Shown here one piece after another: positions 11,565 to 22,181 of a stretch of 64,000 bases of DNA. The notes beneath the pieces are model-generated. The model saw only the letters and a list, made by a program, of their open reading frames with translations, searched no databases and was not told the DNA's origin. Position 1 is the first letter of the stretch. Every line of letters starts with the position of its first letter. The DNA comes from Archegozetes longisetosus (taxonomy: Eukaryota > Arthropoda > Arachnida > Sarcoptiformes > Trhypochthoniidae), in the NCBI GenBank assembly GCA_018873245.2, contig JAEMBT020000105.1, positions 1-64,000 on the forward strand, in the 5' to 3' direction. Both the position numbers and the translations under genes were made by a program.

Positions 11565-12017
11565 TTAAATGCGAGGACGCTTCTTATTCGGTTCTTCTTC
11601 TCCTACACATCTGGAAAGTGCCTCAAATTCATCCAATTCTCGTTTCCTTTGATTCAGGCATCCAATGACCTTAGATTTCCAATTTGGATCTTTAAATCCA
11701 TAGCTTTGTTTCACGTCATCGAGTAGTTGTTCAGGCTTTTCGATCATAGTCGGAAGAAGCTTATATTTTGCCTCCTGACCAAGAACTTCATTAAGGTTTA
11801 GTAGTTTAGAATAATACTCAAACAATTCGTTAAAACATTTTTTCGCTTCGCTGTTCAGATTTTGCATCAACAGATCAAGAAACTCCTCCTCTACAAGTTC
11901 TTTCTTGCAACCATGCTCGTCATAAACAAGACTTTCTTCTTTACATCCGTTACATCTTTGCTTAATAATCATTCCGACTTTTTCTGCCACGACTGAAGAG
12001 TAGATTAACTTCACCAA
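11565..12017 (-). pseudogene. Polinton-associated Cys/His protein, unknown role
   Basis: A 150-residue frame with an N-terminal CNGC...HGC cluster that could bind zinc (residues about 22-36), a long helical, charged middle and a basic C-terminus NKKRPRI resembling a nuclear localisation signal. It starts one base before the end of its upstream neighbour, so the two were probably expressed together. A decayed second copy lies on the plus strand at about 59,460-59,895. No known fold recognised. It may bind DNA, but this is only a guess from composition. Confidence 0.5.
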
Positions 12018-12422
12018 TTATTGCATTTTCTCATCTTTAGCTGATTGGTATTTCATTACGAATATAAGAATTTTGCCAAAATGCTGAAGCATGCCTTGTT
12101 CTTGTTCATTGATCAAGATACCAAATTTAGCATTTCGATCAATTATGCTTACGACAATGCTTTGATAGATATTACTGAGTCGTTCGAAGCAGATGTATTT
12201 GCCTTGTTTTTCACTTGGAATTTCCTGAGAAATTGAACGTTTCTCAATTTGATACATTATCCACTGAAATTGAGTTGGAGTAAGAGAAACAGTAATTGGA
12301 TTTGCATTCTCGCCGTGATTAAGTCTGAATTCCATCCTTATGAAATTGTTAATACTGCCTTCCTGGGTCTTCCATGGATTTGTGACAACAGCCGCATGCA
12401 GTGATCTATTCGCATCTCTCAA
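12018..12422 (-). pseudogene. Polinton-associated 134-residue protein, unknown role
   Basis: The frame encodes a soluble 134-residue protein with blocks ITVSLTPTQFQWIM and GKYICFERLSNIYQS. The same blocks recur on the plus strand near 59,174-59,437 with about one residue in six changed. The conservation of the protein between two old copies suggests it was once under selection. It lies directly upstream of the Cys/His protein. I do not recognise a family beyond this pair and cannot be sure it belongs to the Polinton rather than to a neighbour. Confidence 0.5.
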
Positions 12423-12724
12423 AATGTAGCTCGATTGAAACGAGATAATTGTTTCACTCTAATCATCATGATAATCGATATTATTCGTATTGCAATAGAA
12501 AGTTTAAAGATTATGATTAGCTTGGAATAATAATATTTAAACTAAGATTTACTAAATTTTCAGAACATTTAAAGAAACATGACTCGTAATAAGAAAATAT
12601 TTTAATATATACAATTAAACAGATTTCTATTAATGATTTTTATCAAGTGAAACTTGTTAAAATGAAGTAAAAAAATTTTAAAGAAAATTATTGCATAATT
12701 CAAATGTGAAAAAGCGTTATATTT
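12423..12724. other. AT-rich spacer left of Merlin, no gene
   Basis: No reading frame or RNA gene seen. The sequence matches the inverted copy around 58,750-59,060, so it belongs to the duplicated block and is not part of Merlin. Confidence 0.6.
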
Positions 12725-13006
12725 GGGTAAATCTTAGTTTAGTCCGATCAGCCGTTTCCCGACATCCCACTCCCGTGTGTGATACATCGTTGGATTCAGC
12801 TCATCAATACGAGTAATTTGATACCACACTTGACCATGTCCCACCCGAAACTGACCACTTCTGGCCAACTCCCGACGGGAGTGGCCAATCCCCGCAAGTC
12901 TTATATCGTTGAATTCAGCTCACCAAACTGAACAATTTGATACCCCTATTGACCATGTTCGGTCATAAATAACGTCAAAAATCGCGATAAACCTATCAAC
13001 TGGGTT
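12725..13006 (+). repeat. Merlin left terminal inverted repeat
   Basis: About 282 bp, inverted match of 14,183-14,464 with a few percent differences. The repeat is GC-richer than its surroundings and contains short palindromic segments such as CTCCCGACGGGAG. Probably holds the transposase binding sites. Confidence 0.85.
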
Positions 13007-13204
13007 TAGTGATCATAAAGTGTGACCAAAATATTTTGTATCAATCAAATAGAGAATAAGCTTTAAGTATCAATACGAAACGTGTGCACTGAGCAGAATT
13101 GCAAAAAAAGTATTAGCCCATTAAAACGGACCTGGTTTGAACATTCTCACATAACTTTCACTCAAGGTTTACACATAATTCTTTGTTATTTAGCGAGTCT
13201 TTAA

Positions 13205-13912
13205 CATAAGCAGGCAGTTATAGGATCAAAAATTGATAAAAATTCTGTTACTAATTGGTTCAGTTATTTGCGTGAAGTTCAAATGATAGTTGTTTCTCAG
13301 CCTAGAAAAATTGGAGGTATATATGAGACAGAACTTGAGGAGAAAGGAAGTGATATAGGTGAAAAATTAAAAAAGGAAAAGGTTAAGCAAATTGTTTCGG
13401 ATTTTGTTGAGATCGATGAATCTCAGATTTTTCATAGAAAGTACAATAGAAGTAGACTTTATAACTCTGAATCTCAAAGATTATGGATAGTAGAGGGCGT
13501 TTGTAGGATAACAAGGCAGGCCTTTATGGTTAGGGTACCGAATAGAAAAATTAATGTAATAGATTATTTATTAGAAACCAGAATAGAATTTGATTCAATT
13601 CTAGTAACAGATTGCGCAAGAGTCTTTACCAGTGTCAAAAATAGGTTAGGAATTGATCATTATTCAGTCAACCATAAGCTTCATTTTGTGGACCCTAATA
13701 ATAGCGAAATGAATACAAATATGATTGAGTCTAGATGGGCGGCAATGAAAAATAGAATTAAATCATATAAAAATACAAATTTCGTAGAATCATGCATTGC
13801 TCAGCATTTATATGAATTTGTATATTTATATGATTTAAAAGAAAAATTCAGTTATGGGAAAGTTTTTCAAAAATTGGTTTCAGATATAGTAAGTTTATCC
13901 AGGCCCCAATGA
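13205..13912 (+). CDS. Merlin transposase (IS1595-type DDE), N-terminus incomplete
   Basis: The frame is open from 13,205; no convincing ATG lies before the homologous region, so the N-terminal zinc part is lost or in another exon. Family landmarks: VTNWFSYLREV near 13,240; VEIDESQIFHRKYNRSR, first catalytic Asp; ILVTDCARVF, second Asp; VNHKLHFVDP and then TNMIESRW, catalytic Glu. All three acidic residues are present. C-terminal helices follow (EFVYLYDLKEKFSYG). The enzyme would cut and join element ends with 8-bp staggered target cuts. The long insertion between the IGG and VEIDES blocks is lysine/glutamate-rich. Possibly recently active, but the missing N-terminus argues against present activity. 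Confidence 0.88.
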   Translation, partial: HKQAVIGSKIDKNSVTNWFSYLREVQMIVVSQPRKIGGIYETELEEKGSDIGEKLKKEKVKQIVSDFVEIDESQIFHRKYNRSRLYNSESQRLWIVEGVCRITRQAFMVRVPNRKINVIDYLLETRIEFDSILVTDCARVFTSVKNRLGIDHYSVNHKLHFVDPNNSEMNTNMIESRWAAMKNRIKSYKNTNFVESCIAQHLYEFVYLYDLKEKFSYGKVFQKLVSDIVSLSRPQ

Positions 13913-14182
13913 CAATATAGCCCAATTAGAACTGGTTGAAGATGATTGGGACCGAATAGTGGATTGGTAAATTTTTTTATTTATTTACTATATAATTCAA
14001 AATTCCAAAAAAAGAATAAAATACAAGAAATTCAAAAAAAATACATATGTAAATAGTTCATTAAGTGTTTGTCTGCGTCTATGTATATGTTTGTCCTGTG
14101 TTTTGGAGATCAAGTCAAGCCACACCTCCACACTGGTGATCTCTAGGTTCGGCTGAGTGGCCTCTGCACAGAATATTCATTG

Positions 14183-14464
14183 AACCCCGTTAATAGGTTT
14201 ATCGTGATTTTTGACGTTATTTATGACCGAACATGGTCAATACGGGTATCAAATTGTTCAGTTTGGTGAGCTGAATTCAACGATATACGACTTGCGGGGA
14301 TTGGCCACTCCCGTCGGGAGTTGGCCAGAAGTGGTCAGGTCCGGGTGAGACATGGTCAAGTGTGGTATCAAATTACTCGTATTGATGAGCTGAATCCAAC
14401 GATGTATCACACATGGGGGTGGGATGTCAGGAAGTGGCTGATCGGACTAAACTAGGATTTACCC
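14183..14464 (-). repeat. Merlin right terminal inverted repeat
   Basis: Inverted partner of 12,725-13,006. It ends with GATTTACCC next to the target duplication TCATATTT at 14,465-14,472. Confidence 0.85.
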
Positions 14465-15180
14465 TCATATTTTATATGAATAAAACATAAAACTGAAGAT
14501 TTGAAGATTCAACTTAAATATGAAAAGACGTCACCTCTTGTATGAATAAAACATGTAAAGAGAAGGTTTAACAATATATGTAAAAGTAGTCACGTCTTAT
14601 ATGAATGAAACATTTAAAAAGCAATAGAATAGAATAGCATTCTTTAAAATAGAATTTATTTAAGAAAAATCATACCGCAAAAGGTTTAGAAGATTTCGAG
14701 TTTGCCATTGAGTAAAGACTTCAGAAGAAAAAGAAGAACCAGTCTAGGTAAGTCAAATGTATTATATGAACAATACAAATAATTTACAAAATTATAACTT
14801 CAATATAGAATCTAAACCAGAATCTAAGATCTGCGCAAAATCTAGGAAGAATACATTTTTAAGGGGTATACTAAAAAACTTTATTGAAATTTTTGTTAAA
14901 ATATTGGATAAATTGATTAAATTGATATAAAATTATTAATATAATGAATAAAAATTAATATAAAATTGGAATATTGTATAAAGAATATTATAAAATTATT
15001 TTTAAAAAACGATATTTTTTATAAAATTGATATAATTTTTTTCTCTTATATTGTTTGATTTTTTTTCATTTTATCATTTTAGATTTTTTTTTGCTTTTTA
15101 AACTTTTATCATTTTTCTTATTTTTAAAAAAATTTAATAGATATGCAAGAAAATGATTTTCTGGTATAAAATAAAAACAA
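14465..15180. other. AT-rich spacer between Merlin and the spliced gene
   Basis: No gene seen. It contains homopolymer and AT runs and a short repeated motif around TATATGAATRAAACAT (three copies near 14,470-14,610). The stretch is shared, inverted, with 58,183-58,735. Confidence 0.6.
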
Positions 15181-16388
15181 TTATTCGTCATCGACCACAT
15201 CTTCACGATTGACCAAAGAACTGAAGTCGAGATTTCCGTTTGCAAAAAGTTGTTGCATTAGAAGTAATGAAACCGGATTGATGCTTAAAGTTAAGTTCTG
15301 GAGATCCCTTGTAATAATTTTCTTCTGTTTGCCCTTAAACTTTTTGATGATTCTTGGCTCTGGCTAAAGAAGTGAACTTGCCGATCTTTTATCCCCGGAA
15401 ATTTTAATCAAGGAATTGATTGGTTCAATTGAAGAATTAGTGGGATCTATACAAAAAACAAAATTAGTATTATGAATAGTTAAAACAAGAATTGAAGTGT
15501 TGTTTTACCTGTTGACGCAGTTTCCTCGCTTTCGTCTCCGCCGAGACTCAAACGGCCAGCTGTTCCTAGCTGATAGGCCATACCTGCTAAAGAAACAAAA
15601 GAATTAGTATTATAAATGGTTAAAACAAGAATAAAAGTGTTGCTTCACCAGTTGACGCGAGTTCGTCGCTTCCGTCTCCGCCGAGACTCAAATGGCCAGC
15701 TGTTCCTCGCTGATTGGCCACACCTGCTAAAGAAATAGAAGAATTAGTATTATGAATAGTTAAAACAAGAATAAAAGTGTTGTTTTACCTGTTGACGCAG
15801 TTTCTTCGCTTCCGTTTCCGCCGAGACTCAAATGGCCAGCTGTTTCATCAGTTGAAGCAGATTCTCTTTTTCCCGAACTTGTTGTTGATATTTTATTTTC
15901 TCTTCTTAGAGAAAGTTGTTTCTTTTTGTTCTTCTTCCTTCGGAGCTCTGAAGTTTCTGCTTCCCTGAGCTCCCTTTCAATCGTTTGTTTTTCCTAGAAA
16001 AATTACATAAACAAAAATGAATTAAAAAAGTTTTGAGAAAATTAAGCAAAGACTTGAACTTACTGTTAGATCCTCAGTCGCAGCTTCGTATGGTTTCGGG
16101 AGAGCCGTCATAAAAAGACATTTTCTTAGCCTCTCCTCGTCTGGCATCCAACCATCCAGTCCTTCGGGCCACAGGCTTTCCATTTCTTTATACATTATCT
16201 CTGAAAAAAAAGAAAAAAAGGATTAGAAAGATTTTCTTAAAAAAGCATTAAATAATGTACTTACTCCAGTTCTTACGTATTGATTTGATGCGATCCGTCA
16301 TCATGTCCATTTTTCCCTTGGATGCAGCAAACGCGTTGTGCAGCTTCTTGATGTAGTTTTTCTTCAGATCCACCTCTTTTGCAGCCAT
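15181..16388 (-). pseudogene. Spliced gene of unknown function with duplicated exon, left copy
   Basis: Six exons on the minus strand fit GT-AG rules: 16,265-16,388 (ATG at 16,388), 16,064-16,200, 15,789-15,993, 15,649-15,726, 15,509-15,586 and 15,181-15,446. Exons 4 and 5 are 78-nt near-copies of each other and resemble the end of exon 3, so a 26-residue unit (with AGHLSLGGDGS) is present about three times. The N-terminus is charged and helical (LHNAFAASKGKMDMM), then SLWPEGLDGWMPDEE; a coiled-coil-like basic stretch follows (SELRRKKNKKKQ); the tail contains SINPVSLLLMQQLF and an acidic end. No family recognised. Introns keep pyrimidine tracts. Both copies carry interruptions and are probably dead. 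Either cargo of the Polinton or a captured host gene. Confidence 0.65.
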
Positions 16389-17040
16389 CTTAACAACAAA
16401 GTGGCTAAACAGAGTTGAGAATCAGTTGTACTCCAAAGAAATTTGTTTATTTACATTATTGCGCAAAGTTTCACTTTTTAGCATTACTGTAATAAGGACT
16501 CGGGGACACCACTCTTTTATGTTTTGGTATCATGTTACATAGAAATGTACTACTTATTGCACGTTATACGCACAAAATTATATAGTAATACAAACTACAA
16601 CATTATACAGCACACTATATAGCAATATAGAACACGATACTACATAAAAATACATAACACGCATTATATAATGTGCGAACACTATTATGAATGAGTAAAA
16701 CTGTGTTAGTGTTCTTTATGTAAAACTAAGACTATTAGGTTATTCTTACTGCGATTTTCTATCTGTATTTTCATTTGATAAAAATAATAATGAATTGTTA
16801 ATAAAAAAATCTTGTAAATGCATTGATTTCGGGGAAAATAAAATGATTAACAATTGAACTAATCTTATATCAATTTTATGAATAGACAGTATCGTCAACT
16901 CAATTATAGCCTCAAAGAAGCTTTAGGCATCTCTCTCAAGTATAGAGTGTTCAGGTCTAGAATCCCTCTCAGGTCTAGAGCGCTCCGGTCCAGAAGCACA
17001 TATCTACTACTAAAGATCTCCAAATCAGACTCAACTAGAG
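16389..17040. other. Upstream region of the spliced gene and duplication edge
   Basis: The first 318 bp match the region before the right copy (56,739-57,028). It contains an unusual AT-rich run with repeats like TATATAGTAATACA and TATAGCAATATAGAACAC (16,580-16,660). Beyond 16,706 the similarity stops, except for 16,966-17,013, which matches 56,468-56,524 inverted. No gene supported. Confidence 0.5.
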
Positions 17041-17320
17041 ACGACAAGCTCTTTATCAGGGACTTAATCAAGTCTTAAGAATAGAATCGAAAATAGACAG
17101 CTAAACACAAGAAGTGTTAGAATTAATGAAACGATTGGTTATTCTGATGATAATAATCGGGAAGTTATTCAACAACCCACTAATTTTCAACAGATTAATG
17201 ACAAAAACTCAAGAGAACTATCAGCCACAGAACAAGCTTTACTGACTAAGTAAAATAATTGAAGATCAAAAGAAACAAAAGGTTTTAAACTTTAAGAGCG
17301 ATGCTATAAAGACATTTGAC

Positions 17321-18110
17321 ATGATGTCAAACGCTAACAAATGGATCGATAACTTTGAAAGTATTGCTACTTTTTCACAATGGCCTGAAGACAAGTGGAA
17401 GTCAATAGTAGGGCAGCATATTAGTGAATTTGATGCTGAAAAATTCAAAGAGCACTATGACGAATGCGGAACCTGTGGCTGGAAGCTATTTAAAAAAGAG
17501 TTCATTAAACACTTGTCAACTGAGTACCAAAAGGCGGTAGCGAAGTCGATGGCATCAAAGATCTCAATCAAATATTATGATAAGTTCGAGGATTTTGCAT
17601 GGGACGTACTTAAACATCTTGAGAACGCTGATGAGGACACACTGATGAAAATCGCTGAAGAAATTGGGGCAAAATGTCACCCAAACTTCCAAAGAATGAT
17701 CAAAAGCCAAGTAATGACTTCAAAGGCAGCAACAGGGATATGTTGCTAAACATATGCTATCTCCAGAACGAAGAAGAAAAGATACGTGAAAATAGTTTCC
17801 AACATCGAATGAAAGCTCAAAATAACCAAAAGTATGATAATGGAAGAAACAATAGCTTCATAGGTTTTAGAAGATCAACAGAAATGAGCAGTTTTAATAA
17901 CAGTAATCAATTATACAAATAATAGTAATAACAATCAGAACTTTAACAGCTCGAATCAAAGTGAGTTACGAAGAAATTCCATAGAAAGCGGTAGAAAATG
18001 TAATTCAATTTTAGAATGTTTTCACTGCGGAGGAAAAGGTCATAAGAGAATCGATTGCCACCTCAAAGATTTGTCTCCAATGAAAGCGAAACAAAGACAG
18101 AACAGCTCTT
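17321..18110 (+). pseudogene. Gypsy gag with zinc knuckle, fossil
   Basis: A helical capsid-like domain lies at 17,321-17,720 (with WPEDKWKSIVGQHISEF and LFKKEFIKHLS). After an Asn-rich linker a CCHC knuckle follows at about 18,016-18,060: CFHCGGKGHKRIDC. This is the nucleic-acid-binding structural protein of the retrotransposon. The foldback MITE at 18,141 interrupts the region just downstream. Broken. Confidence 0.75.
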
Positions 18111-18140
18111 ATAATTACGATAGAATTAAAAGGAGTGATC

Positions 18141-19664
18141 GGTTGGCTTTTACTTTTGTGTGAAGCTGGGGAAACCATTACATATATATATATTTATTAT
18201 CAGCATGACTTGACAGGCAAAAAGTCTCAAGCCACACCCACCTCCGCCCACTTCTAAGCTCCACTCACTAAAAAATTTGTAGCCACACCAACCAATTTAT
18301 CTCAAATTTTTATCTAAATGTACTGTTTAAAAATATGCAAGCGGATCCTCAAAATTCCTTTTGTGGGCGGAGTTATAAACGTTCAAAGTTCGATTTTCAA
18401 AACTTTGACTAGCTTTTACTTTCCGTAAAGCTGTTGTAGCAATTACATTTATATATTTTTGTTATCAGCATTACATGGCGAATAAAATTCTCAAGCCATG
18501 CCCACCTCCGACCATTTTTAGGCTCCGCCTACCAAAAAAATTTTAAGCCACACCCACCAAAATTTTCTTAAATTTCTATCTAAACATACTATTTAAGAAT
18601 ATGCAATCAAATTCTCAAAATTCATTCTGTGGGCGAAGTTATGAATTTTCAAAATTTCGGTATTCCAATAGTAACTAGGACATCATTTATGTCTAGTTTT
18701 TCATGTTTACTTACTTATTATACATCAACACGTGTTTTGATTTTTTAAATAAGTGTCTTAAATTCAGTTTTCTGTGAAAATTTTGTTATTTGTGAATTTT
18801 ACTCGCACTGGTTTCACTATAAGTGTAAGTTTAATCAATTTTTTTATTTGTTATTTTATTTATTAAGATTTTTAGAAGATTTGAATTAAAGAAATTGTTT
18901 TAAATAATATTTTCCAATAACAATATGATCATAAATAATGTAATATCAATTACGAAATCAAAATATGCTTATCCAATAATCAAAACATATATTATTATGT
19001 TTATCTTTTTGGTAAATCTTAGTAAGAATTTGTTTTCCTTGAATACCTAATAACTTATAGTTCTGTATTTTTCCTAAAAACGGATAGTAAGTAAACATGA
19101 AAAACTAGACATAAATGATGTCCTAGTTACTATTGGAATACCGAAATTTTGAAAATTCATAACTTCGCCCACAGAATGAATTTTGAGAATTTGATTGCAT
19201 ATTCTTAAATAGTATGTTTAGATAGAAATTTAAGAAAATTTTGGTGAGTGTGGCTTAAAATTTTTTTGGTAGGCGGAGCCTAAAAATGGTCGGAGGTGGG
19301 CATGGCTTGAGAATTTTATTTGCCATGTAATGCTGATAACAAAAATATATAAATGTAATTGCTACAACAGCTTTACGGAAAGTAAAAGCTAGTCAAAGTT
19401 TTGAAAAATCGAACTTTGAACGTTTATAACTCCGCCCACAAAAGGAATTTTGAGGATCCGCTTGCATATTTTTAAACAGTACATTTAGATAAAAATTTGA
19501 GATAAATTTGGTTGGTGTGGCTACAAATTTTTTTAGTGAGTGGAGCTTAGAAGTGGGCGGAGGTGGGTGTGGCTTGAGACTTTTTTGCCTGTCAAGTCAT
19601 GCTGATAATAAATATATATATATGTAATGGTTTCCCCAGCTTCACACAAAATTAAAAGCCAACT
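18141..19664. mobile_element. Foldback MITE with very long inverted repeats, copy 1
   Basis: The two ends are near-perfect inverted copies of each other for over 550 bp (18,141-about 18,715 and about 19,090-19,664), around a 370-bp AT-rich centre. The outer end is GTTGGCTTTTA. Nine-base target duplications GGAGTGATC flank it (18,132-18,140 and 19,665-19,673). No protein is encoded. Long inverted repeats plus 9-bp duplications suggest mobilisation by a MULE transposase. Relatives occur at 33,944-40,660 and, as one arm only, at 37,960-38,190. Inserted into the gypsy fossil. Confidence 0.9.
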
Positions 19665-19845
19665 GGAGTGATCAAAGTTATCAAAACCTAAATGAATATC
19701 AAAGGACACGGAATAATAACTATAGAAGAGATCACAATAATCGTTTCAATAATATTTCAACCGTAAATACAAGTCAAAGTGTGAATACATTTGAAAATTC
19801 AGATGAAGGTTTAAACGTAATCGGCGTTCCGTCGAGAGCAGGGAC

Positions 19846-19995
19846 ATGGCCGGAGTCAATATAAGTCTTTCAGTTAGTAATCATTTTGTGGGTATTCGTC
19901 CGACAATTCAAGTTCGAATCAATGGTATAGAAGTGTATGGATTGATAGATAGCGGAGCGGAATTCAATTTAATATTAGAAGAATTAGCGGTTGAA
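19846..19995 (+). pseudogene. Gypsy aspartic protease, fossil, start only
   Basis: The retropepsin active-site segment VYGLIDSGAEFNLI is visible at about 19,930-19,975, in the position expected between gag and reverse transcriptase. The OTU transposon (19,996-27,551) cuts the domain, and gypsy-like sequence resumes at about 27,552. Broken. Confidence 0.75.
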
Positions 19996-20810
19996 CTAGA
20001 CTTTACGTGGCCAGAGATTTTCGACATAAGCTTTGTATATAAATAATCTATAACTCAAACTGAGTTCAAGTATATAAATTTTATTCACTGCAAATGACCA
20101 GAACACCGTTAAAAAAATTCCTGAAAAATCGACTAGACTTTACGTGGCCAGAGAATTCAGACATGAATTTTATATATAAATAATCTATAACTCATGTAGA
20201 ATTGATATATATAAATTTTATTCACCGCGAATGACCAGAACATAGTTAAAGAAACTCCCGAAAAATCGACTAGACCTTACGTGGCCAGCGAATTCAGAGA
20301 TAAATTTTATATATTTATAAACTACAATTCAAACTGAGTTCAAGTATATAAATTTTATTCGCCGCAAATGACCAGAACATCGGTAAAAAATTTCCCGAAA
20401 AAATCGACTAGACAACGTGGCCAGAGATTTTCGACATAAGCTTTGTATATAAATAATCTATAACTCAACCTGAGTTCCAATATATAAATTTTATTCGCCG
20501 CAAATGACCAGAACATCGTTAAAAAATTCCCGAAAAAATCGACTAGACAACGTGGCCAGAGATTTTCGACATAAGCTTTGTATATAAATAATCTATAACT
20601 CAACCTGAGTTCCAATATATAAATTTTATTCGCCGCAAATGACCAGAACATCGGTAAAAAAATTCCCGAAAAATCGACTAGACTTTACGTGGCCAGAGAA
20701 TTCAGACATGAATTTTATATATTAATAAACTACAAGTTAAGTTGATTTCAAATATATAAATTTTTTTTATCGCAAGTGACTAGAAAACCGGTAAAAATAC
20801 CTAGATAATA
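19996..20810 (+). repeat. Left terminal array of 136-bp tandem repeats
   Basis: Units begin at about 19,996, 20,133, 20,270, 20,408, 20,543 and 20,678, each starting CTAGACTTTACGTGGCCAGA or a variant. Each unit has an AT-rich middle with TATATAAATAATCTATAACT and a conserved ATGACCAGAACA segment. Adjacent units 4 and 5 are almost identical, which indicates recent unit amplification. A long minus-strand frame here is only a product of the repeat. Confidence 0.92.
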
Positions 20811-21035
20811 AGCTATACGTTATTAGAAATTTACTTGGAATAAATTTATGGAATAATATGTTGGTCCGACAATTTAGCGATGTGAAATTTCAATTCATTT
20901 CAACATTTAAGCAAAATTGATCGTTTTTAATTATTAATTGATGGTATGCAATTACCAGTAATTTCTTGATCATTATTTAATAATAAAAAAACTTTTCCAT
21001 TACTATTAAAGGGTAGAGACACAAAGCATGACATA

Positions 21036-22181
21036 CAGTCATGGAAATATCTAACTATGAAGATATAACAAGCTGTAGAATCAAACATGGTAAATGAATT
21101 TGAACCAATTTTAGCAACAAGGTGTATAAAATCCCCCGATTTCTAAATACCCTTGCAAGTTTAATAATTGAGCTTGTTTAAGAAAAATAATCAAATTTTA
21201 TTGAAAACAAGAGGTTTTTATGATAAATAATAGAATATTTATGATATTAATACCTTGTATGACTACTAGAAGCTTGTCACACAGCCTCTAAAAGCCTGGG
21301 CATGGATTTCACCAGGTTAATAAAGAACTGGCGCCAAGAAGTCGCACATCTTCTGGTGGGTCGACTTCAGAGCTGCAAACAAATCTTTTGATGTGATGAC
21401 TGGTCTTTCATTACGAACCAAACTCTTTATCATTGACCAACATTTTCATCGGGAATTAGATCCGTGGAAAGACTGAAAATTAGATTAAATACTAATTTAA
21501 AATAAATTCTATCAATACCTCGGGTGTGGAATCAAAATCTTCAACTGATCCGATATTTGTTGTGATCCAATCCTTAATAAAATGTGACGTATGGCTCGGG
21601 TGGTTGTCGTGGAGGAGTAGAACATTCCCGTCATCAAAATGACGCTCAATATAGGGGAGCACTCGTTCCTCTAAAAACTTGGCATAAACCCCTTTTGTGA
21701 GGGTTTCATGAACAAAAAGTTTGCCTAATCAATGAAAACAGAAATTAAATAGCTCAAAAGATATCAAGCAAGATAACTTCATAGTTAGATATTTCCAAGT
21801 ACTGTATATTTTAGGTAAGTTTTTGTGGTCAGAGGTCAAAGGTCACCCGCCAGTGAACCCGAGGTCACAGGTCATCATGTATGGTATAGTTGAACTTAGC
21901 TTGACAAGACTTTTCCAACGATATATGACACGTAGGTAATAGGTCAATAGGAACACTCTGAGCAAGGATTGCTAAGATTCCCCCTATTATTTATTATAGA
22001 AATCTCTTATTTTTAATAAAATTTTATTATTTTTCTTAAACTAGCTCAATTATTAAACTTGCAAGGATATTTAGAAATCGAGGGAGTTTATGCACCTTGT
22101 TACTGAAATTGATTCAAATTCATTCACCATGTTTGATTTTACAGCTTGTTATATCTTTATAGTTAGATATTTCCATGACTG
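21036..22181 (-). mobile_element. Tc1/mariner element, decayed, nested in the OTU transposon
   Basis: Inverted ends start CAGTCATGGAAATATCTAAC, with TA on both sides (21,034-21,035 and 22,182-22,183); the inverted repeat extends about 150 bp inward. On the minus strand a transposase remnant reads FLEERVLPYIERHF and LLLHDNHPSHTSHFIKDW, the second catalytic Asp region, then after a short possible intron (about 21,475-21,522) CWSMIKSLVRNERPV. The first Asp region is absent and stops are present. A second copy of the outer end (AGTTAGATATTTCCAAGTAC) lies internally at about 21,783, so the element is rearranged or a composite of two. Confidence 0.82.

Larger units (their letters stand above)
1..12422 (-). 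mobile_element. Polinton/Maverick fossil, broken, cut by window edge
   Basis: All genes read on the minus strand and form the Polinton set: hexon-like major capsid, penton-like minor capsid, small basic virion-type proteins, retroviral-type integrase, A32-type packaging ATPase and protein-primed family B DNA polymerase, plus an IAP-like cargo gene. The left part, including the usual protease and one terminus, lies outside or is not recognisable. The right limit is set at the last gene I can tie to it; no terminal repeat was identified. The copy is clearly broken, with well over ten breaks across the genes. Part of its right side recurs inverted at 58.9-60.1 kb. Age: old, judged from the scattered decay and from later SINE and Merlin insertions. 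Confidence 0.9.
12725..14464 (+). mobile_element. Merlin (IS1595-type) DNA transposon
   Basis: The element is 1,740 bp with terminal inverted repeats of about 282 bp (12,725-13,006 and 14,183-14,464), beginning GGGTAAATCYTAGTTTAGTC. It is flanked by 8-bp target duplications TTATATTT and TCATATTT (one mismatch), the length typical of Merlin. Its single gene encodes an IS1595-type DDE transposase. The second copy of the surrounding duplication has no insertion at the matching point (about 58,737-58,745), which confirms the boundaries independently. Confidence 0.92.
11388..16706 (+). repeat. Left copy of an old inverted duplication (pairs with 56,739-60,080)
   Basis: This block contains the 150- and 134-residue genes, AT-rich spacer and the spliced unknown gene. 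It is repeated in opposite orientation at 56,739-60,080 in the same gene order. Protein-level differences of about 15 percent and many indels show it is much older than the palindrome at 45-56 kb. The left copy is longer because Merlin sits in it. A further short match (16,966-17,013 with 56,468-56,524) lies beyond the main block. Confidence 0.8.

Noticed and set aside
13268-13912. Bacterial contamination, because the protein resembles ISXO2/IS1595 transposases
   Set aside because: Terminal repeats, 8-bp duplications, AT-rich context and the empty paralogous site show a eukaryotic Merlin element in place.
16707-17040. 5' LTR of the gypsy fossil
   Set aside because: No matching sequence was found after the 3' end of pol, and part of it matches 56,468-56,524, which lies outside any gypsy sequence.
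20355-20651. Long minus-strand frame of 98 codons with an internal duplicate
   Set aside because: It is produced by the 136-bp tandem repeats; the protein repeat equals the DNA repeat, and the frame does not extend beyond the array.
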